DNA of 64,000 bases from Methylobacterium sp. 10 (GTDB lineage: Bacteria; Pseudomonadota; Alphaproteobacteria; Rhizobiales; Beijerinckiaceae), in assembly GCF_000519085.1 (NCBI RefSeq), contig NZ_KI912577.1:131501-195500 (forward strand), given 5' to 3'. Below are positions 27,768-34,803 of the stretch, piece after piece; within the stretch, counting starts at the first letter, position 1, and each line of letters begins with the position of its first letter. Both the position numbers and the translations under genes were made by a program. The notes beneath the pieces were generated by a model. That model saw nothing but the letters and a program-made list of their open reading frames with translations, was not told the origin of the DNA and made no database searches.

Positions 27768-27779
27768 CACGGGCCCGTG
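27768..27779. other. 12 bp palindrome between the two pqqA genes
   Basis: CACGGGCCCGTG is perfectly self-complementary and sits mid-way in the 62 bp gap. It may be an RNA-processing or stability element that sets the ratio of the two peptides, or chance in GC-rich DNA. Confidence 0.3.
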
Positions 27780-27815
27780 TCACCAAGCCCATCATCACCA
27801 ACCAGGAGAAACGTC

Positions 27816-27905
27816 ATGACGTGGTCTGCCCCCATCGTTCAGGAAGTGTGCGTCGGCATGGAAGTCACCAGCTACGAGTCGGCTGAGATCGACACCTTCA
27901 ACTAA
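27816..27905 (+). CDS. pqqA: Pyrroloquinoline quinone precursor peptide PqqA (copy 2)
   Basis: This second 29-residue PqqA peptide is identical to copy 1 in the GMEVTSYESAE core (E16, Y20) and ends DTFN. The two genes match at 80 of 90 nucleotides, and about half of the changes are synonymous, as expected if both are selected. It has its own ribosome site (AGGAG, 27804-27808). The reading frame is open far upstream, but the peptide start is fixed by the family and by that site. A rho-independent terminator follows after 29 bp, so the two pqqA genes form a closed unit. Confidence 0.93.
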   Translation: MTWSAPIVQEVCVGMEVTSYESAEIDTFN

Positions 27906-27934
27906 GTCGGTCGCTCCCAGGAGCGGTTAGACGG

Positions 27935-27965
27935 GGCGGCATTCCAGCAGGGATGCCGCCTTTTT
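27935..27965 (+). terminator. Rho-independent terminator after the pqqA pair
   Basis: An 11 bp stem (GGCGGCATTCC with GGGATGCCGCC, one G-T pair) with an AGCA loop is followed directly by five T residues. This ends the pqqA unit before the next small gene. Confidence 0.9.
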
Positions 27966-28192
27966 CGTGCTCGCTCGGGACCAAGGATCGGCACGAACCA
28001 TCGTTGACGAAAACAGTCTCGTCAGTCGTCAGGATATCGTTGTCCGACATCTCGGAGGCATTGGTCTCACGGCAAGTTCGAACTTTCCGGAACCTTTCCC
28101 GCAAGAACTCTGCTAGAACCGACACTTCGGCTCATGAGATAGGGACACGTTCGGGTCCCTGCGGTGAACTCGTCCTTCGAGAGAAACACCCC

Positions 28193-28456
28193 ATGACCCA
28201 CGAGATGCCCCATATGGAATTCTCGGACCTGACCGGACGGGCGACCCAGAACGGCATCACGGTGACCGTGAACGTCTATCGTTTCGCAGGCACGCAGGAT
28301 CCGTGGACGCTCGAGGTCATCGATCAGACAGGGTGGTCGACCGTCTGGGGTACTACCTTCGCCTCCGACGAAGACGCCCTCGACGCCTTCATCGAGGCCA
28401 TCGAGGAGGGTGACGGCATGCGCGCGTTCCTCGAACCGCCACCGACCTTGCACTGA
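28193..28456 (+). CDS. Small hypothetical protein, 87 aa
   Basis: I do not recognise this family. The 87-residue product is acidic and soluble, with no signal peptide or membrane segment. It alternates short beta-like stretches (ITVTVNVYRF, PWTLEVIDQTGWSTVWG) with an acidic helix (FASDEDALDAFIEAIEEGD), so an alpha/beta fold is plausible. The frame is open upstream of 28193, but the terminator after pqqA and the downstream codon use favour this ATG; the ribosome site (GAGAGAA) is weak. It is the first of four small genes on this strand. Confidence 0.6.
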   Translation: MTHEMPHMEFSDLTGRATQNGITVTVNVYRFAGTQDPWTLEVIDQTGWSTVWGTTFASDEDALDAFIEAIEEGDGMRAFLEPPPTLH

Positions 28457-28948
28457 TACACCCCGACAACGGCCCTCCGCCGCCCGACGCACCTGCTGGT
28501 TTCACATATCCGCTCGAAGGCTGTTCGCTCCATCCAAGCGGGTTCGAAGAAAGACGCGGCGGGCTCCTTCTTCTGGAAGGCTACCGTTTTCACACACGTC
28601 GCGGGCCGTGCGCCTGTCCTCCCCCCTCTTGGCGAGGAGTTGGAGGTGGGGGTGGTTGGATGCCCCTGGAGGGGCGGAGGCCAGCGGCGCCACCCCCACT
28701 TCTACCCTTTCCCCACAAGGGGGGGAGGGACGCGTCCTGCCTGAAAGAACAGATATGTGGACATCGTAGCCCACGCACAGGGCGATGTCGTGGCGTGGAT
28801 GGCGGTATTGCCGTGCCCCCTCACGCCGACGAAAGTCCAGGTCACGATCGCCGAAGCTTCGGCCGCCGCATGGAACATCGCAGCGCGGTGCGCCCTGTCT
28901 ATGCAGTTGGCCCACATCCCTTCACATCCCTCAGAAAGCAGATCCATC
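28457..28948. other. Gene-free stretch with repeats between small genes
   Basis: The 492 bp hold the dispersed repeat (28491-28586) and a nested inverted repeat at 28618-28728. The outer arms are CCTCCCCCCTCTT with AAGGGGGGGAGG, and the inner arms are AGGTGGGGGTGG (28644-28655) with CCACCCCCACTT (28690-28701). No coding region is convincing here. Confidence 0.6.
28491..28586. repeat. Dispersed intergenic repeat with hairpin, copy 1
   Basis: Bases 28491-28560 align without gaps to 58491-58560, with 57 of 70 positions equal. Each copy is followed at the same offset by a small hairpin; here CCTTC and GAAGG (28566-28580). It lies outside genes in both places, which suggests a mobile or structured intergenic repeat family. 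Confidence 0.7.
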
Positions 28949-29299
28949 ATGAACAAACCCGACATGCTCGCCGAGAACGTCTCGATCGCGGATCTCGCCG
29001 GACGGAGCGCGGACCGCCTCGAATATCTGAGGGGCGTCTACCTCAACATGGTCCCCGACCAGACCCGCAATCCGACCCTGCGCGTTCGCCTCAGCCGGCT
29101 CGGATCGGCCGTCCAGCCGGCCTACCGGATCGAGTGCGACGATACCGATGGCCAGACTGTCATCATGGGGTTCTATCAGGGCGACAAGCACAAGCCGCTG
29201 CCCAAGAGGCTGCACGATTGTGACGGACCGACCTGGAGCAGCGAGACCATGAGCTACGTCGAGCTCCGCACGCTGCACAACAGCCACATCGGAGCTTGA
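28949..29299 (+). CDS. Small hypothetical protein, 116 aa
   Basis: The family is not recognised. The protein has a helical N-terminus (MLAENVSIADLAGRSADRLEYLRGVYLN begins within the first 35 residues), a beta-rich middle (LRVRLSRLG, YRIECDDTDGQTVIMGFYQGD) and a charged C-terminus. There are no membrane segments. It ends 7 bp before the next gene, so the two are probably cotranscribed. An in-frame ATG at 28757 would add 64 residues of unrelated composition and is not chosen. Confidence 0.6.
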   Translation: MNKPDMLAENVSIADLAGRSADRLEYLRGVYLNMVPDQTRNPTLRVRLSRLGSAVQPAYRIECDDTDGQTVIMGFYQGDKHKPLPKRLHDCDGPTWSSETMSYVELRTLHNSHIGA

Positions 29300-29306
29300 G
29301 CCGTCC

Positions 29307-29657
29307 ATGATCGAGTTCTTCGACAGACACGGCAGCGAAGCGGCGTACTGCCACGACGGACGCTCCCTCTACCTGTGGAGCGGCAAGGCCGCGGCCTTCA
29401 TCCATGACGACAAGGTCTATGCCTACGATGGCCGCTTCATCGGCTGGGCGGACCGAGGCTGGATCTCGGACGAGGACGGAGCCTGCCTCCTCTTCGAACA
29501 CGACGCGGTGGGCGGCCCTCACAAACCCCAGCGGCAGGCAAAAACGACGCCCGGTCCGAGGGGCACAAAGCCGGCGCGCGCCGAACCGGGGCATGCCCCG
29601 TCGCGTCCCGCTTCATCCACGGCCTGGTCGCATCGCGTCTTCTCCGACCTGATCTGA
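29307..29657 (+). CDS. 4-fold beta flower domain protein
   Basis: Residues 1-65 show the repeating pattern of the small 4-fold beta flower domain: four similar beta hairpins (IEFFDRHGSEAAYC, SLYLWSGKAAAFI, KVYAYDGRFIGWAD, GWISDEDGACLLFE). A Pro/Lys/Arg-rich disordered tail follows and the chain ends WSHRVFSDLI. Proteins of this type are common in Methylobacterium and relatives, but no biochemical role is known to me. GGAG at 29291-29294 is a spaced ribosome site. It forms a close pair with the preceding gene. Confidence 0.72.
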   Translation: MIEFFDRHGSEAAYCHDGRSLYLWSGKAAAFIHDDKVYAYDGRFIGWADRGWISDEDGACLLFEHDAVGGPHKPQRQAKTTPGPRGTKPARAEPGHAPSRPASSTAWSHRVFSDLI

Positions 29658-29694
29658 CCCTTAACCGAATCCGTTCGCACGATAGGAAATCCGC

Positions 29695-29919
29695 ATGACG
29701 CCGACGAAGAAGCTGGCCCGCGTCCTGACCGACGAGACGGACGGAGGCTATCGCCTGACCATCGAAACCGTGGATGGCGAGATCTTCCGTGTCCTCGCCA
29801 CGGAAGATCAGGTGAACGACCTCATCGACGAACTCGATGAGCTGATCGGAGACGATGCCGACGAAACGCCCCCTCTCACCGAGGAGGAAGAGCATGTCGG
29901 CGAGGAGCAGCCCTCGTAA
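29695..29919 (+). CDS. Small acidic hypothetical protein, 74 aa
   Basis: This 74-residue protein is not recognised. It is strongly acidic, especially its last third (DELIGDDADETPPLTEEEEHVGEEQ). The N-terminal half looks like a small beta sheet (ARVLTDETDGGYRLTIETVDGEIFRVLAT) followed by one helix (EDQVNDLIDELDEL). It follows the beta flower gene by 37 bp and may be in the same transcript. Convergent DUF4166 begins its stop 162 bp further on. Confidence 0.6.
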   Translation: MTPTKKLARVLTDETDGGYRLTIETVDGEIFRVLATEDQVNDLIDELDELIGDDADETPPLTEEEEHVGEEQPS

Positions 29920-30081
29920 GGCTGGGCCGACACGAGGGATGGCCCGAAACGGATCAGGGTTGTTCCTGAACGCCGATGACGAGGGGGTTGGCGGCAGGGC
30001 TCGGCAACCTCCTTCATCGGGTTGGCCATGGCAGGCTGTCCGCTCCGGCCCGAACCGGTGATCGTGGTATCTCGCTCGGCG

Positions 30082-31773
30082 CTACACCGCGCCAGGGGAC
30101 ACGACCGGCCCCAGCCGACCGTGATAGGCGACGATCAGTCCAACGAGCGGCGCTTTGATCGTGACGTCAAAGGCAAACCGTCCGTCGATCTCGGTCTCGA
30201 AGCTTTCGCCCGTCGGCAACAACCGCGCGGGCATCGGAATCTTCCAGACCGACCACCGTCGAGGGACAAAGAGGAGGCGATTCCCGTCACAAACCAAGGC
30301 AATCGAAAAGCGGGCCATCCCGAACTGCTCGATCAAGAGGTATCGATCTCGTCCCGTCCCGACGGATTGATTCGATTGAAACGTCGACCCACCGATGGTT
30401 CGCGTCCACCGCTCGCCTTCCCGCTCCGGTGAGAACGTAACCCTTGCCGGAACCTCCTCGGCCGTTTCCGGGAATCCGAAAGCCGTACAAAGGAGGCGAG
30501 CAAGTATCCCGGCTCCCCTTCGAACACTCGCCGATCCGGTCCAGCATCGCTCTGCAGAGGCCGAGTGCACGTCGAGAACGCGAGCGGGCAGCTCATCGAG
30601 TGCGGGGCCTAGAATCCTGCGATAGATCGTGCCGCCGTCATCCTCGTCCCGAAACCCGGAGACGATCATGCGGCGTTCGAACAAGGTCTCGTAGTCGTCC
30701 AGTTCCAGTGCGCGGACCGCCGAGCGAGCTCCGCTTTCCGGTCGCTCGCCGCGCATCATCTTTCGAACGAGCGCCTCGATCGCCATGGACGGGATGAGGG
30801 GGCCGTCGTCTCCTTCGGCCAGAAGATGCCAGCTGCGGACGATGTCGCGCCCGCCGGCGCGGCCTCGCGCGGACACGAACATTCCCCCGCGATGCTCGCC
30901 GAAGCGCAGTCGATTCAGAAATGCGTAGAACAGTTTCGAGAACGGCGTGAGAGCCGGTAGCCCGTACCGGGCCCTTGTCTTGGCCAGAACGTTGAGTATC
31001 CGGTGCAAGAATTCGGGCAGGGGTCCGGCCCCCATCCAGATATCGGTCATGGACGGATACTCCGGCGGAATCACCTGAAGATCCGGCACGTCGACCAGCG
31101 AAAAACGGAGGTTTCGCAGTGGCAGGCGCCCCGGCACCGCCACCGTGAACCGACGGCTTTCCGTCAGGCCGAAAGCGATGCTGGGCTTGGCATCGCGCCG
31201 CAACTTCACAGGTCCGCCAGCGTATCCCACGACCGCCCGCATGACGTTGAGGCCGATCCCGGCATAGGGAGATGGAGCGATGCCCCCCTCGACGCTGAGA
31301 ATGTCCATGGTCGACGCCATTATGCGCAGGACGGCGGCCGTCAATACGGGAAAGCTGCTGACGCCGGACAGGACGACGACGCCCGCCGCCTTCGCTCTCT
31401 CATCGAAGGCCGATACGCCGAAGACGAAATCCGCCCCGTCGGCGAAATCGAGATAGTCGACCCCGTCCGCTATGCAGCACTCGATCACGTGATAGGGGTC
31501 GGAACCATAATCCTGAAAGGGACCTGACGCGTCCACCACGAGGTTCGGCTTCTCGACGCGCAACGCCTCCGATACGTTCGCCCTGTCGAGGGCGAGGGGT
31601 TCGACACGAGCGACACCGCGATACGCCCTGCAAAAGGCCTGGGCACGCGTCAAACTGCGCCCCGAGATGAGCAGTTCCAAACCGCTCATATCGCTGAGTA
31701 GCTCGACCAGACGCCCGCCGAAGACGCCGTAGCCGCCCAGGATCAGGACCTTCATCGACGGGAGTTCTCGCAT
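30082..31773 (-). CDS. Saccharopine dehydrogenase-like / DUF4166 fusion protein
   Basis: The N-terminal 370 residues look like a saccharopine-dehydrogenase-type NAD(P)-binding protein: MKVLILGGYGVFGGRL (GGxGxxG), VVDASGPFQDYG and a YLDFADGADFVFG region. The C-terminal part (about 390-560) fits DUF4166. Such fusions are usually encoded next to a DCC-family gene, as here, 52 bp upstream. The reaction is unknown. Two starts are possible (31773 and 31755) because an 18 bp tandem duplication repeats the start region and the residues MRELPS; either gives a normal Rossmann start. Confidence 0.82.
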   Translation of the reverse strand: MRELPSMKVLILGGYGVFGGRLVELLSDMSGLELLISGRSLTRAQAFCRAYRGVARVEPLALDRANVSEALRVEKPNLVVDASGPFQDYGSDPYHVIECCIADGVDYLDFADGADFVFGVSAFDERAKAAGVVVLSGVSSFPVLTAAVLRIMASTMDILSVEGGIAPSPYAGIGLNVMRAVVGYAGGPVKLRRDAKPSIAFGLTESRRFTVAVPGRLPLRNLRFSLVDVPDLQVIPPEYPSMTDIWMGAGPLPEFLHRILNVLAKTRARYGLPALTPFSKLFYAFLNRLRFGEHRGGMFVSARGRAGGRDIVRSWHLLAEGDDGPLIPSMAIEALVRKMMRGERPESGARSAVRALELDDYETLFERRMIVSGFRDEDDGGTIYRRILGPALDELPARVLDVHSASAERCWTGSASVRRGAGILARLLCTAFGFPETAEEVPARVTFSPEREGERWTRTIGGSTFQSNQSVGTGRDRYLLIEQFGMARFSIALVCDGNRLLFVPRRWSVWKIPMPARLLPTGESFETEIDGRFAFDVTIKAPLVGLIVAYHGRLGPVVSPGAV

Positions 31774-31788
31774 CGACGGGAGTTCCCG
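31753..31788. repeat. 18 bp tandem duplication across the DUF4166 gene start
   Basis: Two 18 bp units (CATCGACGGGAGTTCTCG and the same with CCCG at the end) lie in tandem with one mismatch. On the gene strand each unit ends in ATG, so the start codon and the sequence before it are duplicated. Confidence 0.85.
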
Positions 31789-31825
31789 CCCGGAAAGACC
31801 TGGATGACACCGGGTGTCGAACGTC

Positions 31826-32248
31826 TCACAGGATGCGGTCCCTGTACTGCCTCGGGGCCACCCAACATGTGTCCCGTCGGCCAAACACACGATACCGGTG
31901 ACGGGCGACGAAGCGGTAGATCGGGTCGCGGATCGCGACTGGTACGAGCCGGAACACCCGGACGAGCGCCCAGGGAAAGCCGAGCGTTTCGTAGATGCTG
32001 AGGACGGCGTCGCTGTCTCGGCGCATCCGGTCTCCCTCCACGACGAGGAGGCTGGCCGGATCGCCCGGATCCATCCCGTGTCTGCGGTAGAGGGATTGCC
32101 CGATCTCGCCCTGCATGGAGGCAAGACGAAACACGGCTCTGCGGTCTCGTGTCAGGACGAACCGGGCGTTGGCCGAGCACAAGATGCATTCGGCATCGAA
32201 CAGGATGATGGGGCCGGTGGAGGGCTTTGCCGAGCGGTACGCGGTCAT
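31826..32248 (-). CDS. Thiol-disulfide oxidoreductase DCC family protein (DUF393)
   Basis: The 140-residue protein has the DCC signature near its N-terminus, IILFDAECILCSANARF, with a C-x2-C pair, and the C-terminal YRFVARHRYRVFGRR segment typical of DUF393. The family is predicted to be redox-active from its CxxC pair and thioredoxin-like pattern. It lies directly upstream of the DUF4166 gene on the same strand, a known pairing, and the two are likely an operon. Confidence 0.88.
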   Translation of the reverse strand: MTAYRSAKPSTGPIILFDAECILCSANARFVLTRDRRAVFRLASMQGEIGQSLYRRHGMDPGDPASLLVVEGDRMRRDSDAVLSIYETLGFPWALVRVFRLVPVAIRDPIYRFVARHRYRVFGRRDTCWVAPRQYRDRIL

Positions 32249-32644
32249 CCCGCGATCATAGCCGACATCTGCGGCCCCGGAGAAGCGCGACCCGACGCGT
32301 CCACCTCCTGCACATTCGTCATCGGAAACGGACCGCCGAAACGCCGTCGTCGTGCGCTCACGCGGACCGACGATTCACGAGGGGCGTGATGCATACCAGT
32401 CCGGGTGATGGTTCAGACCGTCCGTGTCCTTCGCGATGATGCGCCGACGTCACGGCAAGCCGGGATCACCGGAGACCATCCCGCCGTCTCGAGCACATCC
32501 TGCGCGCCCGCATCCTCCTGCTCCTAGACGAGCGCCCCAACGTGCAGAAGCTGGCTCGGGGCAGAGGAGCGGGCCTCCGGTGTGAATCTCTTCATCAAGT
32601 CTGCTTAAAAGCATCGGATAGTACGTTCGAATTGAAAGAATCAC
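32249..32644. other. Gene-free stretch before the RTX gene
   Basis: The 396 bp hold only the IS630-like fragment (about 32461-32577) and a short, more AT-rich segment just before the RTX start. I see no intact gene and no clear terminal inverted repeats. Confidence 0.5.
32461..32577 (+). pseudogene. Remnant of an IS630-type transposase N-terminus
   Basis: In one frame the sequence reads RRLEHILRARILLLLDERPNV-QKLAR (split here for display), which resembles the N-terminal helix-turn-helix region of IS630 transposases (RLEHVLRARI…VQ.LAR). The frame is closed by TGA upstream, and similarity is lost after LARG. There is no DDE domain, so this is a scar rather than a working element. The assignment rests on about 30 residues recalled by eye. 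Confidence 0.35.
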
Positions 32645-33889
32645 ATGACGACGTTTCGGTATACGGTGGGCGGAGGCTACAACTCGGCAAGCTCGGTCGA
32701 CGTTTCCAGTTACGACGGAACTCATCTGGCTGACCGGTTGATATTTGCTCAATCTCAAGCAGTTGGATCTGGTAACGACCCCCAGATATCCGGCGGTGAA
32801 TCTACTATAATGGTACTTTACACCGAAATTTCTACTAATTTTACTTTCCGCGATGTAGGCGGTGATTTCATCCGATCCACGCAGGCCGGATTCCTCCTCG
32901 ACGCATCAGATGCCACTGGCGTCATGACCATTTCGGGCGGCGTCTATGGCGACGTCGTGATGACGGGCATCAACGACGATGCGCTCTACGGCAAGGGCGG
33001 CGATGACGTGCTGGAAGGTGGTGCCGGTGGCGATACGCTCGACGGCGGAGCGGGCATCGACACCGCGAGTTATAGTGGCGCCGGTGCCGGAGTGACGGCG
33101 GACCTCGGCGGCACCGTCACCGGAACCGGCGACGCGGCCGGCGACACCTTCATCGATATGGAGAAACTGGTGGGTTCGACCTTTGCCGATACCCTCATCG
33201 GCAACACCGACGACAACACCCTCACCGGCAACGGGGGAGGCGACGCCCTTTACGGCATGGGTGGAAACGACCGGCTGACGATCACCGACACCCCGAGCAT
33301 GATCGACGGCGGCAGCGAAAAAGACTTCCTGTTCGTGACGGGAGGCGGAACCGTAAGCCTCACCCAGAGCGCCTTCACGGGCATCGAGGCCGTCTACGTT
33401 CGCGGCGACACGCATCTCCACATGTCCGAGGTGAGCACCGGAGCCACGATCGGTTCTCAATCCACGTCAGGCCATGGCGCGGAGATCATCGGTACGTCCG
33501 GCAACGATGCCATCAAGGGCGGGAAAGGGACCGATACGTTGGACGGTGGCCTGGGCAACGACCGTCTACAGGCCGGGGCCGGCGGGGCGCAGATCGACGG
33601 CGGCATGGGCAGCGACAAGATTTTCGCAGGCGCAGGCGCGGACACCTTGCATTTCCAGGCCGGCTTCGGTCGCGACAACGTCTATCGGTTCGACGTGGAC
33701 ACCGACCACGTCTCCGTCGACATCGCGGGGCTCAGTGCCACCGACATAGAGCTCGAAGGGTTCCACGGCGGGCAGGACACCATCGTCACGTTCACCGGCG
33801 TCCAGGGGACCAACAAGATCATCCTGCATGACGTCACCATCGCCCAGATCGAGGCAGGCCCGAGCGAATTGTTCATCTTCGGCGCCTGA
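32645..33889 (+). CDS. RTX calcium-binding repeat protein, probably type I secreted
   Basis: The 414-residue protein carries several hemolysin-type nonapeptide repeats (GGxGxDxLx): residues 115-142 (LYGKGGDDVLEGGAGGDTL), 194-212 and 281-336 (IIGTSGNDAIKGG, LDGGLGNDRLQAG, IDGGMGSDKIFAG). No Sec signal is present, and the protein ends soon after an aliphatic/aromatic tail (ELFIFGA), the pattern of ABC (type I) secretion substrates. Repeats fold as Ca2+-loaded beta rolls outside the cell. There is no catalytic domain, and no secretion genes are nearby. The first 85 residues are encoded by more AT-rich codons than the rest, hinting at a mosaic origin. Confidence 0.85.
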   Translation: MTTFRYTVGGGYNSASSVDVSSYDGTHLADRLIFAQSQAVGSGNDPQISGGESTIMVLYTEISTNFTFRDVGGDFIRSTQAGFLLDASDATGVMTISGGVYGDVVMTGINDDALYGKGGDDVLEGGAGGDTLDGGAGIDTASYSGAGAGVTADLGGTVTGTGDAAGDTFIDMEKLVGSTFADTLIGNTDDNTLTGNGGGDALYGMGGNDRLTITDTPSMIDGGSEKDFLFVTGGGTVSLTQSAFTGIEAVYVRGDTHLHMSEVSTGATIGSQSTSGHGAEIIGTSGNDAIKGGKGTDTLDGGLGNDRLQAGAGGAQIDGGMGSDKIFAGAGADTLHFQAGFGRDNVYRFDVDTDHVSVDIAGLSATDIELEGFHGGQDTIVTFTGVQGTNKIILHDVTIAQIEAGPSELFIFGA

Positions 33890-34027
33890 CGCAGGCACAC
33901 CTCTTCCCTCCCGAACACTTCGGCTCGGACCCGCCGGGTCGAGGAGGACACGGACGCTCCGACCCATCGCCCAGACCCGCCCGCACCACCCCCCCGCGCG
34001 AATCCCCTGGGCGCCTCGGTGCCCTCA

Positions 34028-34073
34028 GCAGGTTCAGCAAAAGCGGTCGCCGGTTTTGCGTCCTCGAACCTGC
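34028..34073. repeat. 46 bp dispersed palindromic repeat, copy 1
   Basis: GCAGGTT at one end and AACCTGC at the other, with inner GCAAAA and TTTTGC, make an imperfect palindrome. The same 46 bp occur at 48660-48705 with 40 matching positions and equal length. Both copies are intergenic, so this looks like a REP-type element. Confidence 0.8.
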
Positions 34074-34126
34074 GACACTCAAAGACCTGAGCGAGGAGAA
34101 GCGTTGGCTTGCCAATGCGAACCTGC

Positions 34127-34639
34127 CTAGAGGCGGTAACGGATCTGGTCGGTCCAGAAGCGCTCGAGGCGGCCGAGGGCGACGTTGAGGCGTCCGAAAT
34201 CGTCGTCCGAGATGCCGCCGATCGGCTGGATGGTGCGGGCGTGCTTGTCGTAGAGGCCCTGGATGATGTCGTGGATCGTGCGGCCCTTGTCGGTCAGGCT
34301 GATGCGCACCGAGCGCCGGTCGGTCTTCGAGCGGGCGTGGTGGAGGTAACCGGCCTCCACGAGCTTCTTCACGTTGTAGGAAACGTTGGAGCCGAGATAG
34401 TAACCCTTGGTCCGCAACTCGCTGGCCGTCAGTTCCTTGTCGCCGATGTTGTAGAGCAGCAGGGCCTGGACGCTGTTGACGTCCTCGCGGCCGCGCCGCT
34501 CGAACTCGTCCTTGATCACGTCGAGGAGGCGGCGGTGGAGACGCTCCACGAGGTGCAGCGCTTCGAGGTAGGAACCATGCGCCGGGCCGGTCTCGGCGGA
34601 AGTATTGCTTTCGATCACCTTGGCGGACTGGGACTTCAT
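34127..34639 (-). CDS. MarR family transcriptional regulator, LdtR-like
   Basis: The 170-residue protein is a MarR-type winged helix regulator. Helices 30-75 include LVERLHRRLLDVIKDEF, the recognition region is ELRTKGYYLGSNVSYNVKKLVE, and the wing is RSKTDRRSVRISLT. The close pattern of NSVQALLLYNIGDKEL matches LdtR of Liberibacter and its alphaproteobacterial relatives, which control cell-wall L,D-transpeptidase and stress genes. An inverted repeat upstream (34747-34777) is a likely binding site, suggesting autoregulation. No transpeptidase gene is in the window. Confidence 0.87.
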   Translation of the reverse strand: MKSQSAKVIESNTSAETGPAHGSYLEALHLVERLHRRLLDVIKDEFERRGREDVNSVQALLLYNIGDKELTASELRTKGYYLGSNVSYNVKKLVEAGYLHHARSKTDRRSVRISLTDKGRTIHDIIQGLYDKHARTIQPIGGISDDDFGRLNVALGRLERFWTDQIRYRL

Positions 34640-34746
34640 CGGGATGCCTCGTCAGGGTTCTTGGGTCGGGCGCCGTTGTGTTCGGCACCGCTTATGAAGC
34701 CAATCTACGAGTCACGGATGAAAGACGGTTTAAGCGATACGATGAA

Positions 34747-34777
34747 TTTGCGATTTACCTCTGTCGGTAAATGCAAA
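34747..34777. promoter_or_regulatory. Candidate operator of the MarR/LdtR-like regulator
   Basis: TTTGCGATTTACC (34747-34759) and GGTAAATGCAAA (34766-34777) are inverted arms around TCTGTC, perfect except for one extra G. The repeat lies about 110 bp upstream of the MarR start in an AT-rich spacer. A further TTTACC half-site occurs at 34803-34808. Confidence 0.5.
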
Positions 34778-34803
34778 ATGAAAGTAATTCAGTAAGGTGT
34801 TGT

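Noticed and set aside
27357..27815. Long in-frame upstream extension of pqqA copy 2
   Set aside because: The frame happens to be open, but PqqA is a 29-residue peptide with its own ribosome site at 27804-27808.
33000..33660. Short-period repeats that might look like a CRISPR array
   Set aside because: They are coding nonapeptide RTX repeats, not identical direct repeats with spacers.
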